A stretch of 24,345 nt of DNA from Bacillota bacterium (lineage in GTDB: Bacteria > Bacillota > Clostridia > Christensenellales > SZUA-584): NCBI GenBank assembly GCA_023399095.1, contig JAEWQS010000093.1, positions 1-24,345 on the forward strand, given 5' to 3'. The notes beneath the pieces are model-generated. The model was not told the origin of the DNA and did not search any database. It worked only from the letters and a program-made list of their open reading frames with translations. Below, one piece after another: positions 1 to 6,780 of this stretch (its first letter is position 1; the number at the start of each line of letters is the position of its first letter). The translations under genes and the position numbers were made by a program.

Positions 1-1041
1 AGTCTGCTTGCACCCACACGCAGCGGGTATCGGTTTTCGGGTTGGTATACCGAAAGCTCATTTGCGACAAAGGTGACGGGTTGGAGCGCGGGCGAGACGG
101 GTGATAAAAGCCTGTACGCAAAATGGCAGAAAATCTCATACGCCTCTGACCCCGAGCCTACCATGACGCCTTTGCCAACAGTTACACCCGCGCCTACAAC
201 GTCACCGACACAAACGCCCGCCCCTATCCAAGGGCCGGTAGTCAAGGTGGATGAAAGCGGTATAGATACGTCTGTCAATCAGGGCAGCGTAATAGCAGTG
301 GTGGACGACAGCGCTTTGCAGCAAGCTATCGAGCAGATTCTGCAGGGTATCAGCACGGGGGACATCAAACCGGGCGAAGCTGTGATCGAGCTTCCGAAGG
401 TCGAACTTCCACCCGGTACAACACTGGGCAGTATTGAGTTTGACACAGAATTGGCTCAAATCATCGCGGAAAACGGGATATCGGTGAGAAGCCAAATTGG
501 CAATGCCGTGATCGATGTACCGGCTGCGGTGCTTGCACAGACAGAAGGGTCTTCGTCTGTGCGTATCGTGAGCAACCGTGAAGAAAGCCTTACCGGAACT
601 GAAAACGGCATGTTTATGCTGTCTACCGGAGAGCAAGGCCAACTTATTGGTTCGCCGTACAGTTTCGCACTGGAGTTGCTCATGGCGGACGGAAGCGTTC
701 AGAACCTAACGGATTTTGATGGAACGGTCAGCATCACGATCAAGCTGACAGAAGAGGAGTTAGCCGCGATTGAGAACCCAGACAACCTAAAGATGGTCTA
801 CGTCAATCCGCAGACAGGCGAAACCGAAGTACTGGAAAGCGTGTTTGATCGTGAAGCACGGACGCTGACATTCTATACGTCGCATTTCTCCGTTTTTCAG
901 CTTATGGAAGTTGGGAAAGCTATTCTCGATAAACCCACAAATTTATGGTGGGTACTTTGGGTTGTGCTGGGCATAGCTATTGTCGGCGCGTTGGCCATCA
1001 CTTATTTCACGGTCAGGAAGAGAAGATTGAACAACGAATGA
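1..1041 (+). CDS. InlB-type repeat surface protein, C-terminal part (5' truncated by window edge)
   Basis: The frame is open from base 1, so this is the C-terminal end of a longer protein; the internal GTG at 73 is not a credible start. The first ~45 residues form the end of an InlB B-repeat (Listeria-Bacteroides type: GYRFSGWYTE at the start, LYAKW at the end). A Pro/Thr-rich linker follows (PTMTPLPTVTPAPTTSP), then about 190 residues of beta-rich sequence. A C-terminal hydrophobic helix (LWWVLWVVLGIAIVGALAITYF) is followed by the basic tail RKRR. There is no LPXTG motif, so anchoring is probably by the membrane helix with the repeats outside the cell. The family is generally adhesive or cell-wall associated; the ligand is unknown. 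The next gene, a lipoprotein, starts 41 bases downstream and may be co-transcribed. Confidence 0.8.
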   Translation, partial: SLLAPTRSGYRFSGWYTESSFATKVTGWSAGETGDKSLYAKWQKISYASDPEPTMTPLPTVTPAPTTSPTQTPAPIQGPVVKVDESGIDTSVNQGSVIAVVDDSALQQAIEQILQGISTGDIKPGEAVIELPKVELPPGTTLGSIEFDTELAQIIAENGISVRSQIGNAVIDVPAAVLAQTEGSSSVRIVSNREESLTGTENGMFMLSTGEQGQLIGSPYSFALELLMADGSVQNLTDFDGTVSITIKLTEEELAAIENPDNLKMVYVNPQTGETEVLESVFDREARTLTFYTSHFSVFQLMEVGKAILDKPTNLWWVLWVVLGIAIVGALAITYFTVRKRRLNNE

Positions 1042-1082
1042 TTCCCAGAGATTTCGCTAGACAGGTTTATTGGAGGTATTTT

Positions 1083-1583
1083 ATGAAATCTAAAAAACGA
1101 AAATTTGCTATTATTTTGATGTTGGCTTCTGTGTTGATGCTTTGTTTTTCGGCTTGTGCGGAAAATCCAGGTGTGGCGGGGGGCGACTTTGCGGAACAGG
1201 GTTCATTGAAGGATGCGCTTACTACTGATGGCAACACAACAGTGACTTTGACAAATGACGAAGCGATTGATCTGACAGGCATTGATATCAAAGGCAGAAA
1301 AGAAATATTTATAGACAACTGTACGTTAACGCTTACAGGAAAGTATGCTCTGACGCAAGAGGGAGTCTTCGACATTAAACCGGGAGAAGAATCTGGGGAG
1401 GGCAAGATCGACTTAAGTGAACTGCAGTTTGATTTTACCAGCCTTTCAGCAGATTACCCCGATGAAATGTCTGTTATTGAAGTCAGAAGCGGGGTCAATA
1501 TAATTGAACCTGCAGAAAATGACCGAATAGATATTCGTGATTTCGATGTGCTAAAAGCAATCAATGTCAAACGTCAGAGTTAA
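1083..1583 (+). CDS. small lipoprotein, beta-rich, unknown function
   Basis: 166 residues. The ATG at 1083 is chosen because GGAGGT lies at 1072-1077 and the protein then begins with a classical lipoprotein signal: basic MKSKKRK, a hydrophobic core, and a lipobox ending FSAC with the lipidated Cys at residue 25. The same frame is open further upstream to 945, but that would overlap the previous gene and bury the signal peptide. The mature part has alternating hydrophobic/Thr/Asn runs (TTVTLTND, IDLTGIDIKG, CTLTLTG) that resemble short beta-solenoid rungs. No catalytic motif is visible. It follows the InlB-repeat gene closely, so a shared surface role is possible. The function is not recognised. 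Confidence 0.75.
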   Translation: MKSKKRKFAIILMLASVLMLCFSACAENPGVAGGDFAEQGSLKDALTTDGNTTVTLTNDEAIDLTGIDIKGRKEIFIDNCTLTLTGKYALTQEGVFDIKPGEESGEGKIDLSELQFDFTSLSADYPDEMSVIEVRSGVNIIEPAENDRIDIRDFDVLKAINVKRQS

Positions 1584-1590
1584 CTCCGGC

Positions 1591-1608
1591 TGGACACATT
1601 TTGGACAC
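1591..1608 (+). repeat. TGGACAC direct repeats (arm-site-like)
   Basis: TGGACAC occurs at 1591-1597 and again at 1602-1608, one helical turn apart. Related copies are TGGACAT at 1679-1685 and TGGACAC at 2110-2116. The longer contexts at 1588 and 2107 are alike (CGGCTGGACAC followed by T-rich sequence and GGCAC or GGACAC). Clustered short direct repeats near a tRNA-like core are typical of arm-type integrase binding sites. That reading is inference. Confidence 0.35.
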
Positions 1609-1726
1609 AAAAGCTTTGAAATCACTTTAAACACTATAGACGCAACGAAACGGGAAGTGCCTTTAAATAGGCGTTTTCTGGACATGGCATAACAGAAAAA
1701 TACTTAAAAAACGTCGGATTCTGTTT

Positions 1727-1747
1727 CGAATCCTAGTTCCGCTGCCA
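1727..1747 (+). repeat. tRNA-3'-end-like att core, copy 1
   Basis: The 21 bases, starting CGAATCCTAG and ending CCGCTGCCA, recur exactly at 2021-2041. With the preceding TT they have the format of a tRNA 3' end: TTCGAAT T-loop, five-base T-stem strand CCTAG, seven-base acceptor strand TTCCGCT, discriminator G and CCA. No matching 5' acceptor strand (AGCGGAA) or T-stem strand (CTAGG) lies upstream, so this is not a complete tRNA. An intrinsic terminator follows at once. Confidence 0.5.
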
Positions 1748-1773
1748 CGTCGGAGCAAACTACGCTCCACTCG

Positions 1774-1804
1774 AAAGCCCCAACAAAAAAAGTTGGGGCT
1801 TTTT
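1774..1804 (+). terminator. intrinsic terminator after att-like copy 1
   Basis: AAAGCCCCAAC pairs with GTTGGGGCTTT around an A7 loop, and a T-rich tail follows. A smaller hairpin (GGAGC/GCTCC, 1752-1768) lies just before it. Confidence 0.85.
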
Positions 1805-1828
1805 CTTACGCTCCGTTGCTCCTCCTCT

Positions 1829-1856
1829 CCCCACAAAGCCTCACGACTTTGCGGGG
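1829..1856. repeat. hairpin repeat, copy 1
   Basis: CCCCACAAAG pairs with CTTTGCGGGG (one G.T pair) around the loop CCTCACGA; CCCC and T6 follow. The same 28 bases recur at 1940-1967. With the T-run, copy 1 could also act as a terminator. Confidence 0.7.
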
Positions 1857-1939
1857 GCCCCTTTTTTAGGGTGTTTTATTATTTTGATAATGGGATTCGA
1901 ACGCGAGCCTGCCGCCGCCGCTTCCTTGCTCCTACTTTT

Positions 1940-1967
1940 CCCCACAAAGCCTCACGACTTTGCGGGG
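1940..1967. repeat. hairpin repeat, copy 2
   Basis: This is an exact second copy of the 28-base hairpin at 1829-1856, 111 bases downstream. The upstream flanks are also similar (TTGCTCCT followed by a pyrimidine run). This copy lacks the T-run. Confidence 0.7.
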
Positions 1968-2020
1968 ACCCCGAGATACAGGCGGGTGAGACGTCGTGAT
2001 AGGGAGCGCAGCGACCGGAG

Positions 2021-2041
2021 CGAATCCTAGTTCCGCTGCCA
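2021..2041 (+). repeat. tRNA-3'-end-like att core, copy 2
   Basis: Exact copy of the 21-base sequence at 1727-1747, ending in GCTGCCA and again followed within a few bases by a strong terminator. No tRNA body precedes it. The two copies bracket 273 bases. Confidence 0.5.
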
Positions 2042-2045
2042 GACG

Positions 2046-2083
2046 AAAACCCCGAAACCACGATGGTTACGGGGTTTTCTCTT
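2046..2083 (+). terminator. strong intrinsic terminator after att-like copy 2
   Basis: AAAACCCCG pairs with CGGGGTTTT, and inside it AACCA pairs with TGGTT around CGA. This makes a nearly continuous stem followed by TTTTCTCTT. Confidence 0.85.
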
Positions 2084-2154
2084 ATCTGGATGTTGAAAAA
2101 TGCAGCGGCTGGACACTTTTTAGGCACAGATTTATTTATATTAAAAAATGGTGG

Positions 2155-2173
2155 TCGCTGATTTTTTCAGCGA
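2155..2173. other. perfect 7-bp hairpin
   Basis: TCGCTGA and TCAGCGA pair around a T5 loop. T-rich sequence follows about ten bases later. It could be part of a terminator region or a protein site; the role is not clear. Confidence 0.45.
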
Positions 2174-2206
2174 ATTTGCGTTTTTATAATATATACATGC
2201 TAATTG

Positions 2207-2240
2207 CCTCGGCGTTGGTTGAGGTTTTTTTATTTTTTTT
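2207..2240 (+). terminator. weak stem with long T-run
   Basis: CCTC (2207-2210) pairs with GAGG (2221-2224), followed by T7, A and T8. The stem is short but the T-tract is unusually long. It would isolate the cassette at 2388-4371 from upstream transcription. Confidence 0.45.
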
Positions 2241-2264
2241 AAGCGCTGGTGAGTGATATATAGG

Positions 2265-2292
2265 TAGACAATATAGATAAAATGACTACAAT
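2265..2292 (+). promoter_or_regulatory. putative promoter of the ATPase/STAS-like cassette
   Basis: TAGACA (2265-2270) and TACAAT (2287-2292) are 16 bases apart and fit a sigma-A-type promoter. The -10 lies inside the palindrome 2282-2298. A second TATAAT at 2382-2387 sits immediately before the GTG start but has no recognisable -35. Confidence 0.45.
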
Positions 2293-2298
2293 AGTCAT
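2282..2298. promoter_or_regulatory. 17-base palindrome overlapping the -10 (operator-like)
   Basis: ATGACTA and TAGTCAT are perfect inverted arms around CAA. The position over the putative -10 box is where a repressor operator would sit. A half-site in a near-identical 14-base context recurs at 4394-4407. Confidence 0.5.
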
Positions 2299-2320
2299 AT
2301 TTAGGCAAGACTCATATTCA

Positions 2321-2348
2321 AGTATCTAAATACGTATTATTAGATACT
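2321..2348. promoter_or_regulatory. 28-base inverted repeat upstream of the ATPase gene
   Basis: AGTATCTAA and TTAGATACT are perfect nine-base arms around a ten-base spacer that holds the palindrome ATACGTAT. It lies about 40 bases before the GTG start and has no T-run, so a regulator site in the leader is more likely than a terminator. Confidence 0.5.
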
Positions 2349-2387
2349 GGTTATATTCAAAAATAAGTCTAGCAATGGCGGTATAAT

Positions 2388-3476
2388 GTGGATTTATATA
2401 AAAGATTATGCTATATTATAATAAATAATGTTTATAAAAAATGGGGTGGCATAATTAAAAAGCTTAAACGCAGGCGTAAAGAATGGCTAGATAAAAAGTG
2501 TAGAAAAACATTGCGTAACCGCACAGCTAAAAACAAGCAGCGTAGACGCAATACCGGTCACTCGCCAAAGCAGTTTAATAATGAGTATGCAACAATTGAT
2601 AAGACCAAAAATCGATACACAGCTCTTGCCCCAAAGAACTTGAGTATTCGAGATAACTATGATGAAACGATCTCGTACTTCAACGGTATTTTTCTCGACA
2701 TGAGAGAAAAGCATGTCGGGAGAATATATAATTTTGATATTAAAGATGTAAAAAACCTTACAAATGATGCTCTCATGTACATTCTGGCAATTGTACACAA
2801 TATTAAAAAAAGAAGCGTTTATAATTTTGGATTTGAAGGAAATATGCCGGATGATCCTGAAGCTCTAAGGCTTTTTAAAGAATCGGGCTTCTTAAATTAT
2901 ATGAACACCAGAGTCAACTCGATCGAGCCAACTAACGAGAAGTTGCAGATTGTTTCAGGTAAAAACACACAAAGCCCATCCGCAAAAGATATCGTTGATT
3001 TTGCGCGGATACTAAAAACAAAAGAACAGAAGAGAAAGCTAAAAGCATTATACAGGGTTCTTGTTGAGCTCATGAGTAATACAGGTACTCATGCATATAA
3101 TGATACTGGTATAATGCGAAAAAATTGGTATGTATTTGCGGAATACATTGGTGACCGAATAAAGTTTGTTTTCCTTGACACAGGCCAGGGGATACCGGCT
3201 ACAATGAAAAGAAAAGGGATACGAGAGCTTCTTGGATGGAAAAGCGATGAAGGACTTATTCTAGCAACGCTAAAAGAGAGGTTCAGATCACAAACTGGAC
3301 AAACAAATAGGGGGTACGGCTTGCCCGGAACTTACAAGATATGTAAAGAAGGGTTGTTAGAAAAGTTTACAGTAATATCAGGTCGTGGTCGCTGCGAAAT
3401 TAATGTCGATGAAGATAGAACTATTAGATTGCCAAAGCAAATATACGGAACATTGTTTTATTGGGAAATCAGTTAG
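2388..3476 (+). CDS. GHKL-type ATPase (HATPase_c) with N-terminal STAS-like region
   Basis: 362 residues from GTG at 2388 (GGCGGT at 2378-2382 gives modest support). There is no in-frame ATG before residue 105. A rare ATT at 2454 behind GGGGTGG is an alternative that would begin at the basic KKLKRRRKEW segment. The first ~80 residues are strongly basic; residues ~95-175 look like an alpha/beta STAS-like domain. The C-terminal half has the Bergerat ATP fold: N-box with E227, N231 and H235 (ELMSNTGTHA), G1 box D264-T-G-Q-G268-I-P, and G2 box N307-R-G-Y-G-L-P. It ends with GTLFYWEI, as in related ATPases. The gene is AT-rich and is followed 14 bases later by a STAS-like partner, recalling the SpoIIAB/SpoIIAA kinase/STAS logic. 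A signalling role is inference; the substrate is unknown. Confidence 0.8.
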   Translation: MDLYKRLCYIIINNVYKKWGGIIKKLKRRRKEWLDKKCRKTLRNRTAKNKQRRRNTGHSPKQFNNEYATIDKTKNRYTALAPKNLSIRDNYDETISYFNGIFLDMREKHVGRIYNFDIKDVKNLTNDALMYILAIVHNIKKRSVYNFGFEGNMPDDPEALRLFKESGFLNYMNTRVNSIEPTNEKLQIVSGKNTQSPSAKDIVDFARILKTKEQKRKLKALYRVLVELMSNTGTHAYNDTGIMRKNWYVFAEYIGDRIKFVFLDTGQGIPATMKRKGIRELLGWKSDEGLILATLKERFRSQTGQTNRGYGLPGTYKICKEGLLEKFTVISGRGRCEINVDEDRTIRLPKQIYGTLFYWEIS

Positions 3477-3490
3477 ACAAAGGAGAGGTT

Positions 3491-3814
3491 ATGGTTAAAA
3501 TACATATTGCAAATGATTATTCAGATACGCCTGGTAGTAGGTTCGAGTCTGAAGGACCTTTTTCGGGCGAGAGGTTTCGAGATGAAATGTTGATACCAAA
3601 ATACGAGGAAGCACTTGCTAAAGACGAGAAACTTGTAATTAATTTAGATGGTGGGTATGGATATGCAACATCATTTTTAGAAGAAGCTTTTGGAGGGATG
3701 GTACGTCACTATAAAAACAGGGATTTCGTTACTAATGTTGTTTTCATTTCTGAAGATGAACCCTCTTTGGTTGACGAGATTCACGTCTATATAGAAGAAG
3801 CGGAGGTGGAGTAA
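3491..3814 (+). CDS. STAS-like domain protein (DUF4325)
   Basis: 107 residues. ATG at 3491 is chosen because AGGAGAGG lies at 3481-3488; the in-frame start at 3461 would overlap the ATPase gene. The sequence carries the hallmark run of the DUF4325/STAS-like family: GSRFESEGPFSGERFRDEML, then LVINLDGGYGYATSFLEEAFGGMVR. The whole protein is this one domain. The family often sits beside GHKL ATPases, as here. By analogy with SpoIIAA-like STAS proteins it may be a phosphorylatable or switchable binding partner, but no role has been shown for this protein. Its stop TAA overlaps the ATG of the next gene by one base, so the two are probably translationally coupled. Confidence 0.85.
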   Translation: MVKIHIANDYSDTPGSRFESEGPFSGERFRDEMLIPKYEEALAKDEKLVINLDGGYGYATSFLEEAFGGMVRHYKNRDFVTNVVFISEDEPSLVDEIHVYIEEAEVE

Positions 3815-4371
3815 TGAAAAATTCAAAAATGTTATTTTGCTTTGTCGTTGTCATTGTTGCTGCACTATCTTTTTTAATGGGTTATAACATTAACCAAAAT
3901 ACTCAATTCCTTAACATTTCTGCTTCGGTAATAATAAACGTCTTAGTAGCTGCGGGAATTACTTTTTATTTTACCCAGAGAAAACACGATGAAAGAAAAC
4001 AAAAAGAGATTGTGGCGACGATTATTTTAAGACTTCAAACGTATCTAGATAAAGAGTGCGCTTATAAAATAGAAGACACCAATAATACCCTTATGAACAA
4101 TCGTGCTATTAATAACTCTATTGCGGCGCTAAAAGCATGTGGTGAATACAAAAAATACAAATCAGGTTTAGACTATATTGAAAATCAGTTCAAACATTAC
4201 AAGAATTTGTTTGGAAACCATAAACATGATCTTGAGTATTTAAAAAAATCTGAACCCGAGTTTAGTAGATTCACAACAAACATGTCGAGCAAGTTAGAAA
4301 AAATACTTGTTCAGCTTTATTGTAACGGGCGTATAGAAAGCAGTAATAACGATGAGAATGAAGAAGAATGA
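3814..4371 (+). CDS. two-helix membrane protein, third gene of the ATPase/STAS-like cassette
   Basis: 185 residues. Two N-terminal membrane segments are visible (about residues 6-24, LFCFVVVIVAALSFLMGY, and 33-53, ISASVIINVLVAAGITFYF). A ~130-residue, charged, mostly helical cytoplasmic part follows, starting QRKHDERKQKE and ending in an acidic tail (NNDENEEE). The ATG overlaps the stop of the STAS-like gene (TAATG) and GGAGGTGGAG precedes it. No enzyme motif is recognised. A small 2TM protein coupled to a signalling pair could be a sensor, a membrane anchor or a membrane-acting effector; which one is not decidable here. The gene is AT-rich like its two partners. Confidence 0.75.
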   Translation: MKNSKMLFCFVVVIVAALSFLMGYNINQNTQFLNISASVIINVLVAAGITFYFTQRKHDERKQKEIVATIILRLQTYLDKECAYKIEDTNNTLMNNRAINNSIAALKACGEYKKYKSGLDYIENQFKHYKNLFGNHKHDLEYLKKSEPEFSRFTTNMSSKLEKILVQLYCNGRIESSNNDENEEE

Positions 4372-4393
4372 ATAGTGAGATACTAAAATATAC

Positions 4394-4407
4394 AAAATGA
4401 CTATAAT
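4394..4407 (+). repeat. 14-base repeat flanking the cassette (right copy)
   Basis: AAAATGACTATAAT matches AAAATGACTACAAT at 2279-2292 at 13 of 14 positions, and both are preceded by ATATA. The two copies bracket the three-gene cassette. They may be regulator half-sites or cassette ends. The remaining bases 4372-4622 show no gene and no clear terminator. Confidence 0.4.
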
Positions 4408-4622
4408 TTTACGCTAAAAGACCAAAATTGCAACAGATTGATAAAAAGCGGCAGCTAATACTAAACACTATCCAAAAAGCTTTTGTAACGTTGTTTTTGA
4501 TAAAACACTCTGCATTCGTTTATTTTCAATTAATTGTATTACTCGAATATGTTAATGTCTAGATTGTTTTAAAGACGTAGGAATAAAATAAAAATGCCAA
4601 TTCTTTGTTCCCCGGTCTTACT

Positions 4623-6671
4623 TCATTCCACGCTATAAGTACGGATAACGGGAGCTCCTGATATTGTCTGCAGAGTAACCTTGAGTGTGGTGCAGCCTTG
4701 CGGTACCGCGAAATCAGCATAGATCCATTCGCTGTTTGAATCCAGATTAAAATCATAACTTGTCTCATCACAATACAAACGAAGCTGAGCAGCCGATGAA
4801 GAGTTGTACATAAAATAGACGCGCACTGTCTGATGCGACAGCAGCGTTTCATCGTATATGTAAAGAACTGCGTTATCTTCGGGTATACCGTTTGTTGTCA
4901 GTCCCGCAAGCGCGCTGTGAAAAAGTCGTTTGTTCTCCCCGAAGCTGACGATGCCGTAATAGCCGTTTTGCGTATGTGCAACCGAAGTCCCCTCGGCTAA
5001 GACAAAGCGTGAAAAAGCAGCGCTGTTAAAAGTGACGACGCTTACGCCTGTCAGCGCGTTAACCGGTTTTTCCGTCCAGTATTGCGGGGGAATGACGGAG
5101 CCGACAGCACCGTAATCACCAAGGCTTGCGCACACATCGTCATAAAGCATCACATATGGCGCGTCGGTCATGGCTGTGTCGAGCACGGTGAGTGTGTTGT
5201 CAAAATAGATACCGGTTTCGGGAACGAGCAGCGCGGTTTTATCGGACATCAGCACAGCCCCTTCCTTCGAATCGATCGCAAGTGCATCTGTGTTGTTGTG
5301 GCTGTTAAGATCGTAGCCCAGCACATTGGCAACAATCAGCCCCGCCACGAGACAAATCATGCATATGCGCTTCACAATCGTGCTCCAGCCCCGTTGCCAG
5401 ATCAGCGCCAGCATGCCTAACATAAACGTGATAGCTGCAATTTGTGTGAGCGTCCGCCAATTCAGCACGGCGTCATCATATATGATATAGGAAAGCATAA
5501 TCGCATCAACGGGATATTGTCTGTTAGACAGCAGCGCGCCAAGCGATACGGTGACAATCATCGCAAACACAAAGCCCAGAGCGGCGAGCAGCTTGCTGTT
5601 GGGCTTTACATCTTCAAGGCGCGGCGAAGCGGCAAAGCCAAGCAGAACGGGTAAAAACATGAAGACGTACCGGATGTGAATGCGGCCTTGAAAATAACTG
5701 CCAACGGTTTCTGTGTCGAAGAAGAGATAGCAGGCTCCCGCCGCATATAGCACCAGCGCAAGTAATATCAAAATAAGCTGTCTTTTCTGCGGTGCATCGA
5801 ACCTGCGCAGATTGGAAGCGGGCATAAGCAGTGGATAAACACCAAAAGCGACAGGAATAAAAAACGCATATAACAGCAATCCGGGAAGCGTCTTTTTGAG
5901 ATGGTCGAGCGTGGGCGGCTGTGTCTGTGTCTGATAAATTGACGCCCATGAGAAATCCATCCCGGACCACATGAGTGCCAGATGCGTCAGCAGGTATAGC
6001 GCTGCAAAAACACCCGCAAATACGAGCATGTACGCAAAGCTATCGCGGCGGCGGGTGCGAACGGCATCAAAAAGCAGTATGCCAAAAAACACGACGACCA
6101 GTGCGATGGAACCGGATTTGGCTAGCGTCAGCAAAAACGCTGCTAAGCCCGTGATGGCCGCTTTGCTTGTTTTGTCCCACCTTTTCATGAAATGCCCGAA
6201 CATCAGATAAACCGTGAGTAAAAAGAGCGGATAGATAATGGCTTCGGTCATGATACGGGTGGTAAGCAGCATGTCGGGAAGCAAAAGGGAAACGGCAGCG
6301 ATGCCAAGGGCGGTTTTTTTGTTGTCTGTCAGCTGTCTTGCGATGCCGAATGCGGGGAAAACGGCAAGGTTCATCACTAAGCAGTTTATCAGCTGTATCA
6401 TGCGAAATTGCATACCCGCCCCGGACAACATATAAACAGGTGATATCAGCAACGGATAAAGGATATTTGTGTAGGTGATCGGCTGGTTTCTCAACGAAAT
6501 GGCGTCTGTGTTTACAATGGAACGAGCGATGTTCGCATACAGCGCTTCGTCCGGCATGACAAACGGATTCTGACTGGCGATGAGGCCAATAATATAGCGC
6601 AGTGCCACGCCTCCGATATACATGAAAATGAGCCATTTTAAATAGCTTTTGTTGTTAAGAAGTTTTTTCAT
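4623..6671 (-). CDS. GT-C-fold membrane glycosyltransferase (ArnT/PMT-like)
   Basis: 682 residues. The start ATG (6669-6671 on the complement) has GGGGG four bases upstream. About eleven to thirteen hydrophobic helices fill residues ~12-460. The first extracytoplasmic loop carries VMPDEALYANIARSI with D41-E42, the acidic pair typical of GT-C enzymes that use lipid-linked sugars, and HIRYVFMFLP is typical of later loops. Residues ~465-682 are a soluble, probably extracellular, beta-rich domain. Such enzymes transfer a sugar from a polyprenyl-phosphate donor to a surface acceptor. The acceptor is unknown; the divergently encoded collagen-like lipoprotein, rich in Thr, is a tempting candidate by position only. 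Confidence 0.75.
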   Translation of the reverse strand: MKKLLNNKSYLKWLIFMYIGGVALRYIIGLIASQNPFVMPDEALYANIARSIVNTDAISLRNQPITYTNILYPLLISPVYMLSGAGMQFRMIQLINCLVMNLAVFPAFGIARQLTDNKKTALGIAAVSLLLPDMLLTTRIMTEAIIYPLFLLTVYLMFGHFMKRWDKTSKAAITGLAAFLLTLAKSGSIALVVVFFGILLFDAVRTRRRDSFAYMLVFAGVFAALYLLTHLALMWSGMDFSWASIYQTQTQPPTLDHLKKTLPGLLLYAFFIPVAFGVYPLLMPASNLRRFDAPQKRQLILILLALVLYAAGACYLFFDTETVGSYFQGRIHIRYVFMFLPVLLGFAASPRLEDVKPNSKLLAALGFVFAMIVTVSLGALLSNRQYPVDAIMLSYIIYDDAVLNWRTLTQIAAITFMLGMLALIWQRGWSTIVKRICMICLVAGLIVANVLGYDLNSHNNTDALAIDSKEGAVLMSDKTALLVPETGIYFDNTLTVLDTAMTDAPYVMLYDDVCASLGDYGAVGSVIPPQYWTEKPVNALTGVSVVTFNSAAFSRFVLAEGTSVAHTQNGYYGIVSFGENKRLFHSALAGLTTNGIPEDNAVLYIYDETLLSHQTVRVYFMYNSSSAAQLRLYCDETSYDFNLDSNSEWIYADFAVPQGCTTLKVTLQTISGAPVIRTYSVE

Positions 6672-6780
6672 TCATCCCCCGATGCAAATAAATAAATCCA
6701 TATACATTATGTATCATTTGATTTGATGTTTTGTCGAAATAATGTTACTATATGCGTGAAAAAACTACAATAAAAAGTTA

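Larger units (their letters stand above)
1584..2387. other. gene-free, repeat-rich region (possible integration scar)
   Basis: These 804 bases hold no convincing gene; the short open frames at 1793-1999 and 1996-2256 lack a ribosome binding site and run through hairpins. The region contains two 21-bp tRNA-3'-end-like direct repeats, four TGGACA(C/T) motifs, two near-identical 28-base hairpins, several intrinsic terminators and, at its right end, two palindromes ahead of the ATPase gene. The arrangement resembles an attachment region left by an integrated element, but no integrase is in the window. Confidence 0.6.

Noticed and set aside
945..1082. Upstream extension of the lipoprotein frame
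   Set aside because: It overlaps the previous gene, has no ribosome binding site, and would hide a clear lipoprotein signal that starts at 1083 after GGAGGT.
1660..1747. Complete tRNA gene ending at 1747
   Set aside because: The 3' end fits a tRNA, but no AGCGGAA acceptor strand, anticodon arm or matching T-stem strand lies upstream.
1888..1912. Reverse-strand tRNA T-arm (TGGGATTCGAACG)
   Set aside because: The flanking bases do not pair as a T-stem and no CCA or acceptor strand is in place; at most it is a decayed fragment.
1793..2256. Two short plus-strand frames of 68 and 86 codons
   Set aside because: They run through hairpin repeats and terminators, have no ribosome binding site, and have biased, low-complexity translations.
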